Shown piece after piece: positions 41,139 through 50,432 of a DNA stretch of 64,000 nucleotides. The stretch is from a virus: the IMG/VR virus record IMGVR_UViG_3300009149_000020, positions 18,827 through 82,826 of that record; one strand, written 5' to 3'. A program made the position numbers and the translations under genes. How positions within the stretch are numbered: position 1 is the stretch's first letter; every line of letters starts with the position of its first letter. Below the pieces are notes generated by a model. It worked only from the letters and a program-made list of their open reading frames with translations. It made no database searches and was not told where the DNA came from.

Positions 41139-43583
41139 ATGAAGTTTTCTGACTTAGTTGAAAATACTCTTAAGTTTAAAAAAAGCGCAAGTTGTGTAGA
41201 TTGTCCTATTGCAAATTCAATTTTCGTTCCACCACATGTTAACCAAGACTGCGAAGTTTTACTTATAGGAGAAGCTCCAGGAAAGACTGAGGTAGCACAG
41301 CGTGTTCCTTTTGTAGGTACTGCTGGTAAATTATTAAAAAAGTCTTTAGAAGATGCAGGGTTTGATATCTCCACTATGTCGGTAACAAATATTGTTAAAT
41401 GTAGACCCTATGATGAGAAAGGTGCTACTAGAACTCCTACAAAGAAAGAGTTTATGAAGTGTGGGTCAACTTTCATTGATGCAGAAGTATCTAGTTTTGG
41501 TAAGTTAAAAGTAGTAATTCTTTTAGGCAAATCTCCTTTTGACTATTTTTTTCCAAAAGGGAGCTATGCAAAGAGTAGAGGTCATTTCTTAAAGGAAGGC
41601 GGAAAAGTATTTTTTGTTTCAATGCATCCCTCTCATGCGCTATACAATCCTAATAAAGAAACAGAGCTTGCAAATGATATGCTGAAGGTTAAAGAGTATC
41701 TTGATAACAAATTATTTTCAGGCAGAAGTTACCACTTTGTAGATAATATAGCGTCACTGGAAGCATGCAAGGCTGACTTACTTGCTGCAAGGAAAGTAGC
41801 TATTGACATTGAAACGCCTCCTATACCCGATGAGAGATTAGTTGATGCGTTACCGATTAAGTGTTTTACAATTTGTACACAAAAAGATCACGTGTATGGT
41901 TTTTACTTTGAATGTAAAAAGACGATTTCCCTTGAGTATAGAAAGGCAGTTTGGGCTTTATTAAAAGAGATACTTGAAGATGAGAAGACCATTAAGATTT
42001 TTCATAATGCTAAATTTGAATACTTGAACTTTTTAAAAAGAGATTGTAAGGTTGTTAACTATCGAGACACTATGTTAGAGGCTTTCCTCTTAGATGAGAA
42101 TAGGGAAGTAGGCTTGAAACCTTTAGCAGCTATTTACACAAAGGGTTATAGAAATGTTGTTACGGATTTTAAGAATGTTGATATAACTGAATTAATTGGT
42201 TACTGTGCTGAAGACGCTGATTTAACTATGCAACTTCACGAAACCTTTTATCCTAATGTAAAAGGAGATACCGGCTTAAACTATGTGTACAAGGAGATTT
42301 TATTACCTGCCGTCCATGTCCTGGCCACTATAGAAAAGAATGGCGTAAGCTTTGACGTAGACTATGCTCAGACGTTAGAAAGAGACATATTAGCAAAGAT
42401 ACAAGTAATAGAAGATCAACTATATGCAGCACACAGGAATCTAAAGTTTATAAATTTGGATTCTACTAAACAGTTAAGCGACTTTCTGTTTAATAATCTG
42501 AAGGTTATTCCTGTATCAAAAACAAAAGGAGGTCAGCCCGCTCTAGGAAAGAATGATTTAATTGTCTTTAGTGAAAGAGGTTTAACAATAGCTGACCCTT
42601 TACTCGATAGAAGGAAGTATAAAAAACAGCTGACTACTTATGTAAAAGCTCTTCCAAAGCTAATCGGGATGGACCGTCGAATAAATTCTTCTTACAAGCT
42701 CACAGGTACTGTTACTGGAAGGCTTGCAAGTGCTAACCCCAACCTGCAGAATATACCTCGAGATAAATCAATTAAGAATCTTATTATAGCAGAGATGATT
42801 GATTCTTATTTTGAGCAACACGGCTTAAACAAATATTGTTTACTCCAAGGAGATTTCTCTCAAGCAGAATTAAGGATAGCAGCATCTATTGCTAACGATG
42901 CAGAAATGATAAGAGTTTATAATACACCTGGTGGTGATATTCATAATACTACAGGTGCGACGGTAGCCGGAGTATCTCTGGAAGAGGTTACAAAAGAAAT
43001 GAGACAAGGCGCCAAAGCTGTTAACTTTGGTTTCATTTATGGAATGGAGTGGGAAGGTTTTAAAAGCTACGCAAAGTTTCAGTATAAAGTTGAATTTTCA
43101 GATAAGGATGCAAAACTAGCAAGGACTAAGTTCTTTGCTAAGTATTGTTCATTGCTTCCTTGGCATGAAAAAGCTAAAGCATTCGCAACTAAGAATGGAT
43201 TTATTCTATCCCCTCTGGGTAGGAAAAGGAGGTTACCACAAGTATGGTCTAAAGAGCAGGGAAAAAGGAATGCTGCTCTTAGGCAAGCTATCAATTCTCC
43301 TGTGCAGGGAACTGCGTCTGACTTAACTGTTTACACTATGATTCAAGCTCAAAAATTTCTTGAAAAGAAGAACATGCAAAGCAAGATTGTTCTTACTGTG
43401 CATGACTCTATTATCTTTTCAGCACACGAAAAAGAAGTCGATGGAATCATTTTCTTTCTTATGAATACTGTTGCAGGTCTCCAAGACAAATTTAACTTCC
43501 TCAGAGTGCCAATGGTTATGGACTTTGAGAAGGGTGATAGATGGGGTAATCTCGAGAAAATAAATACCGCAGACTATCTGTAA
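41139..43583 (+). CDS. Uracil-DNA glycosylase / 3'-5' exonuclease / family A DNA polymerase fusion
   Basis: This protein has 814 residues. Residues 1-190 are a family 4-type UDG: 4Fe-4S cysteines at 19, 22, 88 and 108, IGEAPGKTE at 43-51 and MHPSHALYN. Residues about 215-400 are a 3'-5' exonuclease with DIETP, HNAKFEYLNF and YCAEDADLT. The rest is Pol I-like: motif A DFSQAELR, motif B RQGAKAVNFGFIYG and motif C VHDSI, where E. coli has HDE. The NFGF Phe indicates dideoxynucleotide discrimination of the Pol I type. Phage SPO1-type polymerases share a UDG-like N terminus. It is the likely replicative polymerase. Start follows AAGGAGGCAAAAGTAACCT. Confidence 0.92.
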   Translation: MKFSDLVENTLKFKKSASCVDCPIANSIFVPPHVNQDCEVLLIGEAPGKTEVAQRVPFVGTAGKLLKKSLEDAGFDISTMSVTNIVKCRPYDEKGATRTPTKKEFMKCGSTFIDAEVSSFGKLKVVILLGKSPFDYFFPKGSYAKSRGHFLKEGGKVFFVSMHPSHALYNPNKETELANDMLKVKEYLDNKLFSGRSYHFVDNIASLEACKADLLAARKVAIDIETPPIPDERLVDALPIKCFTICTQKDHVYGFYFECKKTISLEYRKAVWALLKEILEDEKTIKIFHNAKFEYLNFLKRDCKVVNYRDTMLEAFLLDENREVGLKPLAAIYTKGYRNVVTDFKNVDITELIGYCAEDADLTMQLHETFYPNVKGDTGLNYVYKEILLPAVHVLATIEKNGVSFDVDYAQTLERDILAKIQVIEDQLYAAHRNLKFINLDSTKQLSDFLFNNLKVIPVSKTKGGQPALGKNDLIVFSERGLTIADPLLDRRKYKKQLTTYVKALPKLIGMDRRINSSYKLTGTVTGRLASANPNLQNIPRDKSIKNLIIAEMIDSYFEQHGLNKYCLLQGDFSQAELRIAASIANDAEMIRVYNTPGGDIHNTTGATVAGVSLEEVTKEMRQGAKAVNFGFIYGMEWEGFKSYAKFQYKVEFSDKDAKLARTKFFAKYCSLLPWHEKAKAFATKNGFILSPLGRKRRLPQVWSKEQGKRNAALRQAINSPVQGTASDLTVYTMIQAQKFLEKKNMQSKIVLTVHDSIIFSAHEKEVDGIIFFLMNTVAGLQDKFNFLRVPMVMDFEKGDRWGNLEKINTADYL

Positions 43584-43599
43584 AAAACCGAGTTAAAAG

Positions 43600-43634
43600 T
43601 TGTCGTTCTCGCGTTTTTACATATATGTAAAAAC
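43600..43634 (+). promoter_or_regulatory. 22-bp perfect palindrome overlapping a possible promoter
   Basis: GTTTTTACATA and TATGTAAAAAC form an uninterrupted 22-bp palindrome at 43613-43634, upstream of the gene at 43655. A weak promoter (TTGTCG at 43600, 16 nt, TATATG at 43622) overlaps it, so it could be an operator. It could also be an AT-rich hairpin in mRNA after the polymerase gene. Confidence 0.5.
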
Positions 43635-43654
43635 AGTGAATAGGAGGCATGTTA

Positions 43655-44149
43655 ATGAGTGTCGTTAAAGAAAATCTTCCCATCAGTTTTACACTTTCAA
43701 TCAGTGGAAAGACTCAAGAGATTTCTGTAGACTTGAATGAGCTGATGGATATCGATGAAGACAATATCAGGGATGTTTTATCAAAGCATCCTGGGAATGT
43801 TGCTTGGTTCGGTGCCTTGCTTGCTACTTACCAAAAACAACTCAATAGTGAAAAAGACTCTCTAAAGCTTTTAGAGGCAGAGTTGTATGAATCTAAGCGG
43901 CAAGAACTAGAAGATGAAGGAGCTAAGGCTACGGAAGCTTCCATCAAATCAAGGCAACTCCAAGATCCCTCGTATGTGCTACAACTTAAGCGTTTAAGAG
44001 AAGCTGAAATGTCCTACAATATGTTAGTAGGCATTAAAGTTGCCCTGGATCATAAACGCGACTGCTTGGTTCAAATTTCAGGTTTTTGTAAACGTGAAAT
44101 GGATCTTAATACTTATGCTGAGCAGGTAGGTGGAGCAAACGAGGAATAA
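43655..44149 (+). CDS. Hypothetical coiled-coil protein between polymerase and SSB
   Basis: This protein of 164 residues starts at 43655, 7 nt after AGGAGG (ATG 43649 is too close to that site). A short N-terminal beta region precedes long charged helices (KQLNSEKDSLKLLEAELYES). Its place beside the SSB-like and RecA-like genes suggests a replication or recombination accessory protein, such as a mediator. That is inference only. Confidence 0.55.
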   Translation: MSVVKENLPISFTLSISGKTQEISVDLNELMDIDEDNIRDVLSKHPGNVAWFGALLATYQKQLNSEKDSLKLLEAELYESKRQELEDEGAKATEASIKSRQLQDPSYVLQLKRLREAEMSYNMLVGIKVALDHKRDCLVQISGFCKREMDLNTYAEQVGGANEE

Positions 44150-44225
44150 AAAGTTCTTCAAAACATCAGTAAGGTGAGTAAATTTTAAAACAGGACAAGT
44201 CAACTTAACAGGAGGATCGGCACAC

Positions 44226-45152
44226 ATGGGTTTAAACATTGATAACCTAAGAAAAAATTGGAAAGGCCAAAACAAGGGATTTTGGACTCCAGATGATGGC
44301 GAAAATAACATCCGTATTTTGCCAAGGTCACTAGCGTACTTTAGTGAAGAAGAGGATTCTGATTTCGCTTTTATGTTTTATCAGCATTACAAAATAAGCG
44401 ATTCAGCTCCAGTACTTGTATGTCCTACATCTGCGCATATTGGAAAAAAATGCCCGATATGTGAAAAGGTAAGGGGACTGTATAAGTCGAATTCAGAGGA
44501 AGATAAAGAACTTGCTAAGTCATTATCCAGATCAAAAAGATTTCATTTTAACATCATTGATCTTGATAACATCGAAGCAGGCGTCCAGGTTATGGAAACA
44601 GGACCATTCATTTATAAAGAGATTATGAAGTTTGTTCTTGATCCTGACTGGGGTGACTTATTTGACATTAAGACAGGCAGAAATATTGTTATCTGCAAGA
44701 ATCCTCCAAGTGGTGGTAACCAGTGGGCTTCTTATGAAGTAAAACCAAAACCAGCTGCAACTAATGCAAAAGACAATTTGCCTACTACTTGGAAACAGGA
44801 CATTGCAGCGTTGATGAAGAAGCTTCCTACTGCTAAAGAGTATGATGAAATAAACACGCTTCTTGATCCAACACTTCCTTTGCAGAAAGCTGTAGCTCCT
44901 ATACAGAACACATCTACTAATTTTGATGATGATGACGACGATGATACTAACGTCCATGAAGTAACTGATGATGACGTAGCTGAAGTTGCAGCAGAATTAG
45001 AAGTAGAAGTAGCAGCAAAGCCAAAAGCAACCACTGGTGGAAAGCCTGAATGTTTTGGTAATGAATATTCTCCAAAAGATGAAAAATGTAAAGCATGTGC
45101 AACCGATATTAAAGGTGCATGTCGCGCAGCCTTCCTTGACGTAGAAGATTGA
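44226..45152 (+). CDS. Putative single-stranded DNA-binding protein (gp32-like)
   Basis: This protein of 308 residues begins with a basic/aromatic segment (RKNWKGQNKGFWTPDDGENN, then IRILPRS). Next comes a zinc-type motif with H, C and CPIC (VCPTSAHIGKKCPICEKV), as in T4 gp32-like proteins. An acidic low-complexity linker (NFDDDDDDDTNVHEVTDDD) follows, typical of SSB tails that bind partners. A final Cys knot (CFGNEYSPKDEKCKAC) is shared with the protein at 4520. Its position before the RecA-like gene fits. Start follows CAGGAGGATCGGCACAC. Confidence 0.7.
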   Translation: MGLNIDNLRKNWKGQNKGFWTPDDGENNIRILPRSLAYFSEEEDSDFAFMFYQHYKISDSAPVLVCPTSAHIGKKCPICEKVRGLYKSNSEEDKELAKSLSRSKRFHFNIIDLDNIEAGVQVMETGPFIYKEIMKFVLDPDWGDLFDIKTGRNIVICKNPPSGGNQWASYEVKPKPAATNAKDNLPTTWKQDIAALMKKLPTAKEYDEINTLLDPTLPLQKAVAPIQNTSTNFDDDDDDDTNVHEVTDDDVAEVAAELEVEVAAKPKATTGGKPECFGNEYSPKDEKCKACATDIKGACRAAFLDVED

Positions 45153-45187
45153 CAAACATTTTCATTATATAAGTTCAAGGAGAATAT

Positions 45188-46309
45188 ATGGCAAAAAAGA
45201 TGAGCAGTTTAGTTGCTTCCATAAAGAAAAAAGTTACGCAGATACAAGAAGAAGATAAAATAGAAGTTCCTTTTTTCGTAGACTCCGGAAACTACGCACT
45301 TAACTACGTATTATCCGGTTCGTTCGTACGCGGCTATCCTGGTGGGAGGGTCATCGAAGTTTACGGTGACCCCTCCACAGGGAAAACATTATTGATTACC
45401 CACGCTGTTGTTGATGTTCAACAAAAGGGCGGAGTAGCTGTAATTGATGATATCGAAAGTTCTTACAATATGCATTTTGCTAGAATGTTAGGAGCAAATA
45501 CAGAAGACATCATTATTCTGAATTCAATCATGCTCGAAGACTTCAAAGACCCTAAAACAAAAGAAGTTGTTAAAGGTCATTATGCTTCATTGATTGATAT
45601 TGTAAATTTAATTCGCAAGCAGGAGAAAGATGTACCTGTACTTATATGCCTCGACTCTATAGCAAATCTTACAACCGAGCATGAAGCAACTACAGAGCTT
45701 GCGAAACAGGATATGAGCAAAGCAAAGGTTATTAAAAAGTTCATGCGTCTTGTAGGTAAATACATTAAGGATCAGAAGATTTGTTACTTAGCAAGTAATC
45801 ATACTATTGCAACTATGAGTATGTATGGTGACTCTGCTACAAGCCCCGGAGGCGGTGGATTCAAATTCCAAGCTACTACAAGGCTTGAGCTTACTTACAG
45901 AAGAAAAATCTTTGATGCTAATGGTAAGAAGTGCATAGGGGTTACTACTGCAGCTTACGGCAAGAAGAGCAAAGTAACTATTCCTTTTAGAAGATGTGAG
46001 TTAGACATCTATTGGGATAAAGGTGTTGATAGAACTGCAGGACTGTGGCAATTGGCCTTAGACGAAAATGTAATTACTAAAGCTTCAGCCAATACATATA
46101 ACCTGCCTGGATATGAAAAGCCTATGTATAGAAAAGTTATCGAAGAAATGATTGCAACCAATCCAGAAGATGTCGTAAAGAAGATGGAAGCTTATGTCCA
46201 GTCTCCGGAGTTTAAAGCCGCAGCTACGGTTAGACCCACAACTAAAACAGAAGACGACGATGATAGTGTTGATACTACATCCTCTAACACTGAAGCAGAC
46301 AAAGAATGA
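45188..46309 (+). CDS. RecA/UvsX-like recombinase
   Basis: This protein of 373 residues has a RecA core: Walker A GDPSTGKT at 60-67, VAVIDDIES, a hydrophobic Walker B strand VLICLDSIANL, and a GGGGFKF loop before an RLELTYRR strand. It should form filaments on ssDNA coated by the SSB-like protein and drive strand exchange. The C terminus is acidic (EDDDDSVDTTSSNTEAD). Start follows CAAGGAGAATAT. Confidence 0.85.
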   Translation: MAKKMSSLVASIKKKVTQIQEEDKIEVPFFVDSGNYALNYVLSGSFVRGYPGGRVIEVYGDPSTGKTLLITHAVVDVQQKGGVAVIDDIESSYNMHFARMLGANTEDIIILNSIMLEDFKDPKTKEVVKGHYASLIDIVNLIRKQEKDVPVLICLDSIANLTTEHEATTELAKQDMSKAKVIKKFMRLVGKYIKDQKICYLASNHTIATMSMYGDSATSPGGGGFKFQATTRLELTYRRKIFDANGKKCIGVTTAAYGKKSKVTIPFRRCELDIYWDKGVDRTAGLWQLALDENVITKASANTYNLPGYEKPMYRKVIEEMIATNPEDVVKKMEAYVQSPEFKAAATVRPTTKTEDDDDSVDTTSSNTEADKE

Positions 46310-46842
46310 GGCCAGGCGGAGGAAAGGAAAAAGGTAACCAATACGAGAGAGATGTTTGTCGTGATCTAACAAAATGGATTCATGGTAAAGATAAACCTCT
46401 TTTATTTTGGAGGTCTACAACATCAGGAGGGCATTGGACTACTACTAAAAGTGCAAAGAGCCAGGCAGGCGATATAGCTGTAATAGCAGATCCTGATGAT
46501 GAAGGCTTTGATGAGGCTATTTGGTTTCTCAGACATTTTACATTCGAATGTAAAAGAACAAAGCCTGTTAAAATGCAACTCGGGCATACAAAAGAGTTTG
46601 AGAAATTATGGCAACAAGCAGTAGAACAGGCAAGGGGACTCAACCGAGAACCCTTGCTTTTCGTTAAGTTTGATCATAGGAAAGAACTTATTGGATGTAG
46701 TGTTAAAGTAGCCAACGCTCTAATGCCTTCTATTGATGTATACGCTGTATATGCCTTTGGTAAGGGCCTTGAGACCGTTGTACTTTTTCTCAAAGATAGT
46801 TTACTTTCTTTAAGCTTTTCAGAGTTTCAAAAAATAATTTAA
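46306..46842 (+). CDS. PD-(D/E)XK nuclease, Holliday-junction-resolvase-like
   Basis: This protein of 178 residues shows an N-terminal GNQYERDVCRDL with Glu14, AGDIAVIA with Asp56, and FECKRTK with Glu81-x-Lys83, which together form a PD-(D/E)XK active site. A Q-rich helix follows (LWQQAVEQARGLNREPLLFV). The position after the RecA-like gene and the small size fit a resolvase or recombination nuclease. ATGA overlap with the recombinase gene. Confidence 0.75.
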   Translation: MRPGGGKEKGNQYERDVCRDLTKWIHGKDKPLLFWRSTTSGGHWTTTKSAKSQAGDIAVIADPDDEGFDEAIWFLRHFTFECKRTKPVKMQLGHTKEFEKLWQQAVEQARGLNREPLLFVKFDHRKELIGCSVKVANALMPSIDVYAVYAFGKGLETVVLFLKDSLLSLSFSEFQKII

Positions 46843-46859
46843 AAAAAGCTAAAAAAAGG

Positions 46860-46889
46860 TTGACATTTGAGTATTATATACAATATACT
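46860..46889 (+). promoter_or_regulatory. Sigma70-type promoter
   Basis: TTGACA (46860-46865), an 18-nt spacer, then TATACT (46884-46889). The sequence before it (AAAAAAAGG) matches that before the other consensus promoter at 61320, and A-tracts upstream could act as an UP element. It would drive the small gene at 46920 and the sigma-like gene. Confidence 0.7.
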
Positions 46890-46919
46890 TGTATCACTTG
46901 TAAGGAGGTATACTTAATT

Positions 46920-47117
46920 ATGGCTCACGTGCGGGAAATCACTATTAGTTTCGGAAGAGGGGTTTCAAGAAACTACCAGACCTTTCGAATCGACAAATCA
47001 CAAGTTATTGTAATGGAAGAGGGCGACGACGCTGCAACTGTTAGACGTGAAGGTTTACGTATGTTAGTAAACGAAGTCAACAATGAGGCTGCGGAAATCG
47101 CAAAAGATTCACTTTAA
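46920..47117 (+). CDS. Small conserved-type phage protein (65 aa)
   Basis: Begins MAHVREITISFGRGVSRNYQ and has a TFRIDKSQVIVME strand, then a helix. It resembles short uncharacterised proteins of large Firmicutes phages with an ISFGR opening. AGGAGG lies 11 nt upstream of the ATG. The first gene after a consensus promoter. Confidence 0.55.
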   Translation: MAHVREITISFGRGVSRNYQTFRIDKSQVIVMEEGDDAATVRREGLRMLVNEVNNEAAEIAKDSL

Positions 47118-47217
47118 CACTTTTGCAGGAGAACTACATTTTTTTGTTGAGGATTCGTTTTTCGATTAAGGAGATTAATATATCTCGTTGTTCGGCTACC
47201 TAGGAGGGTAAAACAAA

Positions 47218-47883
47218 ATGCTTTGTGCAGCTCAAAAAACTATTTGTGAGAATCTCATCAAGGCTTTCGACAAAAAACTAAAAAAGATCAGCTACAATTT
47301 TTGGTCCAAGTTTCGACATGTAGATAGAGATGACATTTATCAATACCTATGCTGTGTAATAGTACAACTGGTTGATCGAGTGTCACCACGTTATCCTAAT
47401 TATGATTTACCAGTCGGTATAGTAAATCAAGAACTTAAATTCTTGATGTCTGACTTCGCTAGAGAATTTCTAAAAGTTCAGTATAGCGAGCAGTGTTACG
47501 ATTTTGCCTCATATGAATACAGCGAAGAGTATCCTGAAAATAATAGGATACTTCATAAGTTGGACGCTCCTGGCTTTGTTGCGCAGCAAGCACGAATTTA
47601 TGAAGCTGAACTTTGTTCTATGATGGGACAGACTGAATCTGAGATATTAAAACTACGCATCGAGGGTCATTCCTTTGCTAGCATAAAGAGACAAAAGTTT
47701 ATAGGAATGTCTGACGATTGCTTTTACGATAAGGTAAAGACAGTGAAGTTGAGCGTGATAGAGTTCTTTTACGGAAAGGAACAAGTCGATGATCTCTTTC
47801 CTAAATTCTCACGTAGCCCGAGAACAACAAAGGAGGCAGACAAACCAGAATCAATCGAAGCTGAAATTGAAGCGGCAGCTTAG
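47218..47883 (+). CDS. Putative sigma-70 family-like factor
   Basis: This protein of 221 residues has a region 2-like N-terminal part (FWSKFRHVDRDDIYQYLCCV then VIVQLVDRVSPRYPNY) and a region 4-like part (QTESEILKLRIEGHSFASIK). The C terminus is a polar tail. The order and spacing resemble ECF-type or phage sigma factors, but the match is imperfect. With phage-encoded beta and beta' genes 5 kb downstream, a promoter-specificity role is plausible. Start follows CTAGGAGGGTAAAACAAA. Confidence 0.5.
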   Translation: MLCAAQKTICENLIKAFDKKLKKISYNFWSKFRHVDRDDIYQYLCCVIVQLVDRVSPRYPNYDLPVGIVNQELKFLMSDFAREFLKVQYSEQCYDFASYEYSEEYPENNRILHKLDAPGFVAQQARIYEAELCSMMGQTESEILKLRIEGHSFASIKRQKFIGMSDDCFYDKVKTVKLSVIEFFYGKEQVDDLFPKFSRSPRTTKEADKPESIEAEIEAAA

Positions 47884-47992
47884 ATTGAGGGGCACGGGCT
47901 CCTTACTGTGAGAAAATTATCCTTCCGCAAAAACACTATGTAATGACAGAATGTTCGTTATTAACGTTTGAACCTTAAAGGAGGAACAAACT

Positions 47993-48430
47993 ATGTTGAA
48001 CTTTATCAAAACCTTGGTGATCAAGGTTAAAACTTACACACGCTCCTGCAAGACAGAACGCACTACACTACTTTTAAAGAAAGTTGCAGAGGTAGCAGAA
48101 AAGGTTATGATTGCTGCCATAAACTTCTTTAAACTGTTGAAGAAGGCTAATGTCTTCTTTATTGCTATCGCTGACTTCATGAAAGCAGCTTCTACCTATG
48201 TGAAAACAAAAGGTAAAGAGGTGTTGGAGAAAGCAACTCTATCGGCAATAGAGAAAATGGAGACATGTGTAGATTATCTCAGAAAGACCATTCTTCCTCA
48301 GATAGCTGAGTTTACGAAGACCGCGAGTGAGTTTCTTTCTTCCGTGGAAGACCTTTGCCGCAGTCTGGCTGAATGGGCAGTAGTTGCTGACGAAGTTTAT
48401 GATCTGAGAACTACCGCAGCTACAGCGTAG
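47993..48430 (+). CDS. Hypothetical helical protein (145 aa)
   Basis: Rich in Lys, Ala and hydrophobics with long amphipathic helices (FKLLKKANVFFIAIADFMKA), somewhat phasin-like. Not recognised. Start follows AAAGGAGGAACAAACT. The 109-nt gap before it holds only a weak hairpin (GGGGC/GCTCC at 47889-47902) and no convincing promoter. Confidence 0.5.
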   Translation: MLNFIKTLVIKVKTYTRSCKTERTTLLLKKVAEVAEKVMIAAINFFKLLKKANVFFIAIADFMKAASTYVKTKGKEVLEKATLSAIEKMETCVDYLRKTILPQIAEFTKTASEFLSSVEDLCRSLAEWAVVADEVYDLRTTAATA

Positions 48431-48448
48431 ACTTAATCTGGAGGATGT

Positions 48449-50371
48449 GTGGTTAAACGATTTCTACTTAAAGGACTTACAATACTTCCTAGGACATTCG
48501 AATTTGAATTCGGCGAAGGTTGCTACCTTTTTAAAGGCAAAAATGGTAAGGGAAAAACTACTGTGTTAGATTCCCTTCATCCAGGCGATTCCTTTATATC
48601 AAGAGGTATTAGCATTCGTGACGTATTGAAAGACGGAGGTTGCAAGGAGATAGTCGTCACAAGGGACACTGAAGATATCCTTACGAGGATTAGAAAGAGA
48701 AAAGGATCTGATGAGTTCTTTATTAGTAGGAATGGTAAGAAACACATACTAACAACAAGCGTTACCGTTTTTAGGAAAGAGATCGACAAACTGTTTCGAC
48801 CCGGAGCGTATCCGTTTATTCAGATACACTCAAAGGACACTAACTTGAGCCAGGTTCAAAATTCTGTGCTCAAACAAAAGCTGCTGAAGTTAGCTGATGA
48901 TGAAATCTTTGAAAACATACGTGCTGTATTAAAGATTAAACTAGACACAGTCTCAAAAGAGATTATACAACTTCAGGGGCAGCTCTCGGGTCTCACTCAC
49001 ACTTACGAGACTATAGAGATTTCGGAAAGTTTAGAGCAGTTGGAAGACTCGTTTGGTAAATTGAAGAAAAAACAAAAACAGGTAAATGTGTTGATAGAGG
49101 AGATGGAAGAAGATAGGACAATTTATAATAGTCTCCTGTCCACACAGACATTGTTACAATCACATGCCAGTAGATTAACTTCTGATATTACACAACTAGA
49201 AAGAGCTCTACCTAGGTTTGATACTATTAAAGCTAAGGCTGAAAAACTTGAAGCTGCTGAGGAATTGCTTGATGAAGTAAACACAAGCTTAAACTCGCTT
49301 AGAGAGCAAGAGTATGCAGAACTGAATGAGGTAGAAAAGAAAGTAAGAGTTATTGACAAACAAATGATGCAAGTAAATCAGAAAGTTGAAACTGCACAGA
49401 AGTATAAGGATGTCCCTTGTACTAAAGATTTACAGAAAACATGTCCACTAATCCCTGACTTAGACTCCTTGGAAGACTTACGAACCCAGCAAGCAACACT
49501 TAGCAGGCAAATGAGTGCCTTAGCAACTGAAAAAGCTGGTGTTATTGTAAAGTATAAAGAGGAGAAGCAAACATTAACTCTTCAGAAGACAGGCCTGGAT
49601 AAACAGATTCCAGAGCTTAGAAAGTTAAAACGGGAGGTTATGCAATTAGAAGGAAGTCTTGATAAATTACCTGAACTGCAGCAGCAGTTAGAGGATTATC
49701 AGGCGAAGTTGAAAACAGCTGCTGAAGAGTTAGAAGCATGTTATTTTTCTTCAACGGACTTAATTGTTTATCAGAGAACGAGCAACGATTTGATTCAAAA
49801 GATTAGTGATTGTGAGCACAAGAAAAAACTTGCGGCACAGCTTGCTAATCTACAGGAGACTAAATCGGGTCTTGACGAATCCTTAGAATGTCTTACTAAG
49901 GTGCAAGATAATAGATTGACTCTTAGTAAGGTTTTCTCTGTAAACGAACTTCCAGCCTTAGTATTGGTGAGTGTACTAGAATCGATTAATGATTACACTA
50001 ATGAGTTACTCGCACAATACCAACCTGAATTCTCCGTTAGAATGTTTCTGAAACCAGATGCTAGACAAACATTAGATGCTGTAGTTATACGAAATGGAAA
50101 AGAGATTCCATTCCCTATGCTATCAGATGGTGAAAGTGTTTGGATAGATAAATTCCTGAGACTAGCTTTTGCACGTATTGCACGAGACAATTATTCTTAC
50201 TTAGACTACCTTTGCTGTGACGAAGGAGAAGGTGCAATAGATAACGAGACTCGTGAAAGCTTTATATTATCTCATCAGGACTTTATCACGCGTTATGGTT
50301 TTAGTCAATTGTTTCTCGTGAGTCACGATCCGAGGGCTGAAAAATTGTTTGAAAAGGTGATTAACTTTTGA
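48449..50371 (+). CDS. sbcC: SbcC/Rad50-like ATPase (T4 gp46-type)
   Basis: This protein of 640 residues has Walker A GKNGKGKTT at 30-38, a long coiled-coil centre (about 160-480), then the signature LSDGESVW, Walker B-like LCCDEGEGAID and the switch LVSHD. It should pair with the SbcD-like nuclease at 40126 to process DNA ends. The usual CXXC zinc hook is not seen; the apex has Cys324 and Cys332 with seven residues between them. GTG at 48449 follows CTGGAGGATGT. Confidence 0.88.
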   Translation: MVKRFLLKGLTILPRTFEFEFGEGCYLFKGKNGKGKTTVLDSLHPGDSFISRGISIRDVLKDGGCKEIVVTRDTEDILTRIRKRKGSDEFFISRNGKKHILTTSVTVFRKEIDKLFRPGAYPFIQIHSKDTNLSQVQNSVLKQKLLKLADDEIFENIRAVLKIKLDTVSKEIIQLQGQLSGLTHTYETIEISESLEQLEDSFGKLKKKQKQVNVLIEEMEEDRTIYNSLLSTQTLLQSHASRLTSDITQLERALPRFDTIKAKAEKLEAAEELLDEVNTSLNSLREQEYAELNEVEKKVRVIDKQMMQVNQKVETAQKYKDVPCTKDLQKTCPLIPDLDSLEDLRTQQATLSRQMSALATEKAGVIVKYKEEKQTLTLQKTGLDKQIPELRKLKREVMQLEGSLDKLPELQQQLEDYQAKLKTAAEELEACYFSSTDLIVYQRTSNDLIQKISDCEHKKKLAAQLANLQETKSGLDESLECLTKVQDNRLTLSKVFSVNELPALVLVSVLESINDYTNELLAQYQPEFSVRMFLKPDARQTLDAVVIRNGKEIPFPMLSDGESVWIDKFLRLAFARIARDNYSYLDYLCCDEGEGAIDNETRESFILSHQDFITRYGFSQLFLVSHDPRAEKLFEKVINF

Positions 50372-50432
50372 ACCTTTACTAGAAAACACAACAATTAATA
50401 GAACTGTAATTACGCTCAAGGAGTACATATAC

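Noticed and set aside
45149-45172. TTGACA followed by AT-rich sequence after the SSB-like gene
   Set aside because: The only TATA-like hexamer is 11-13 nt away, too close for a standard promoter.
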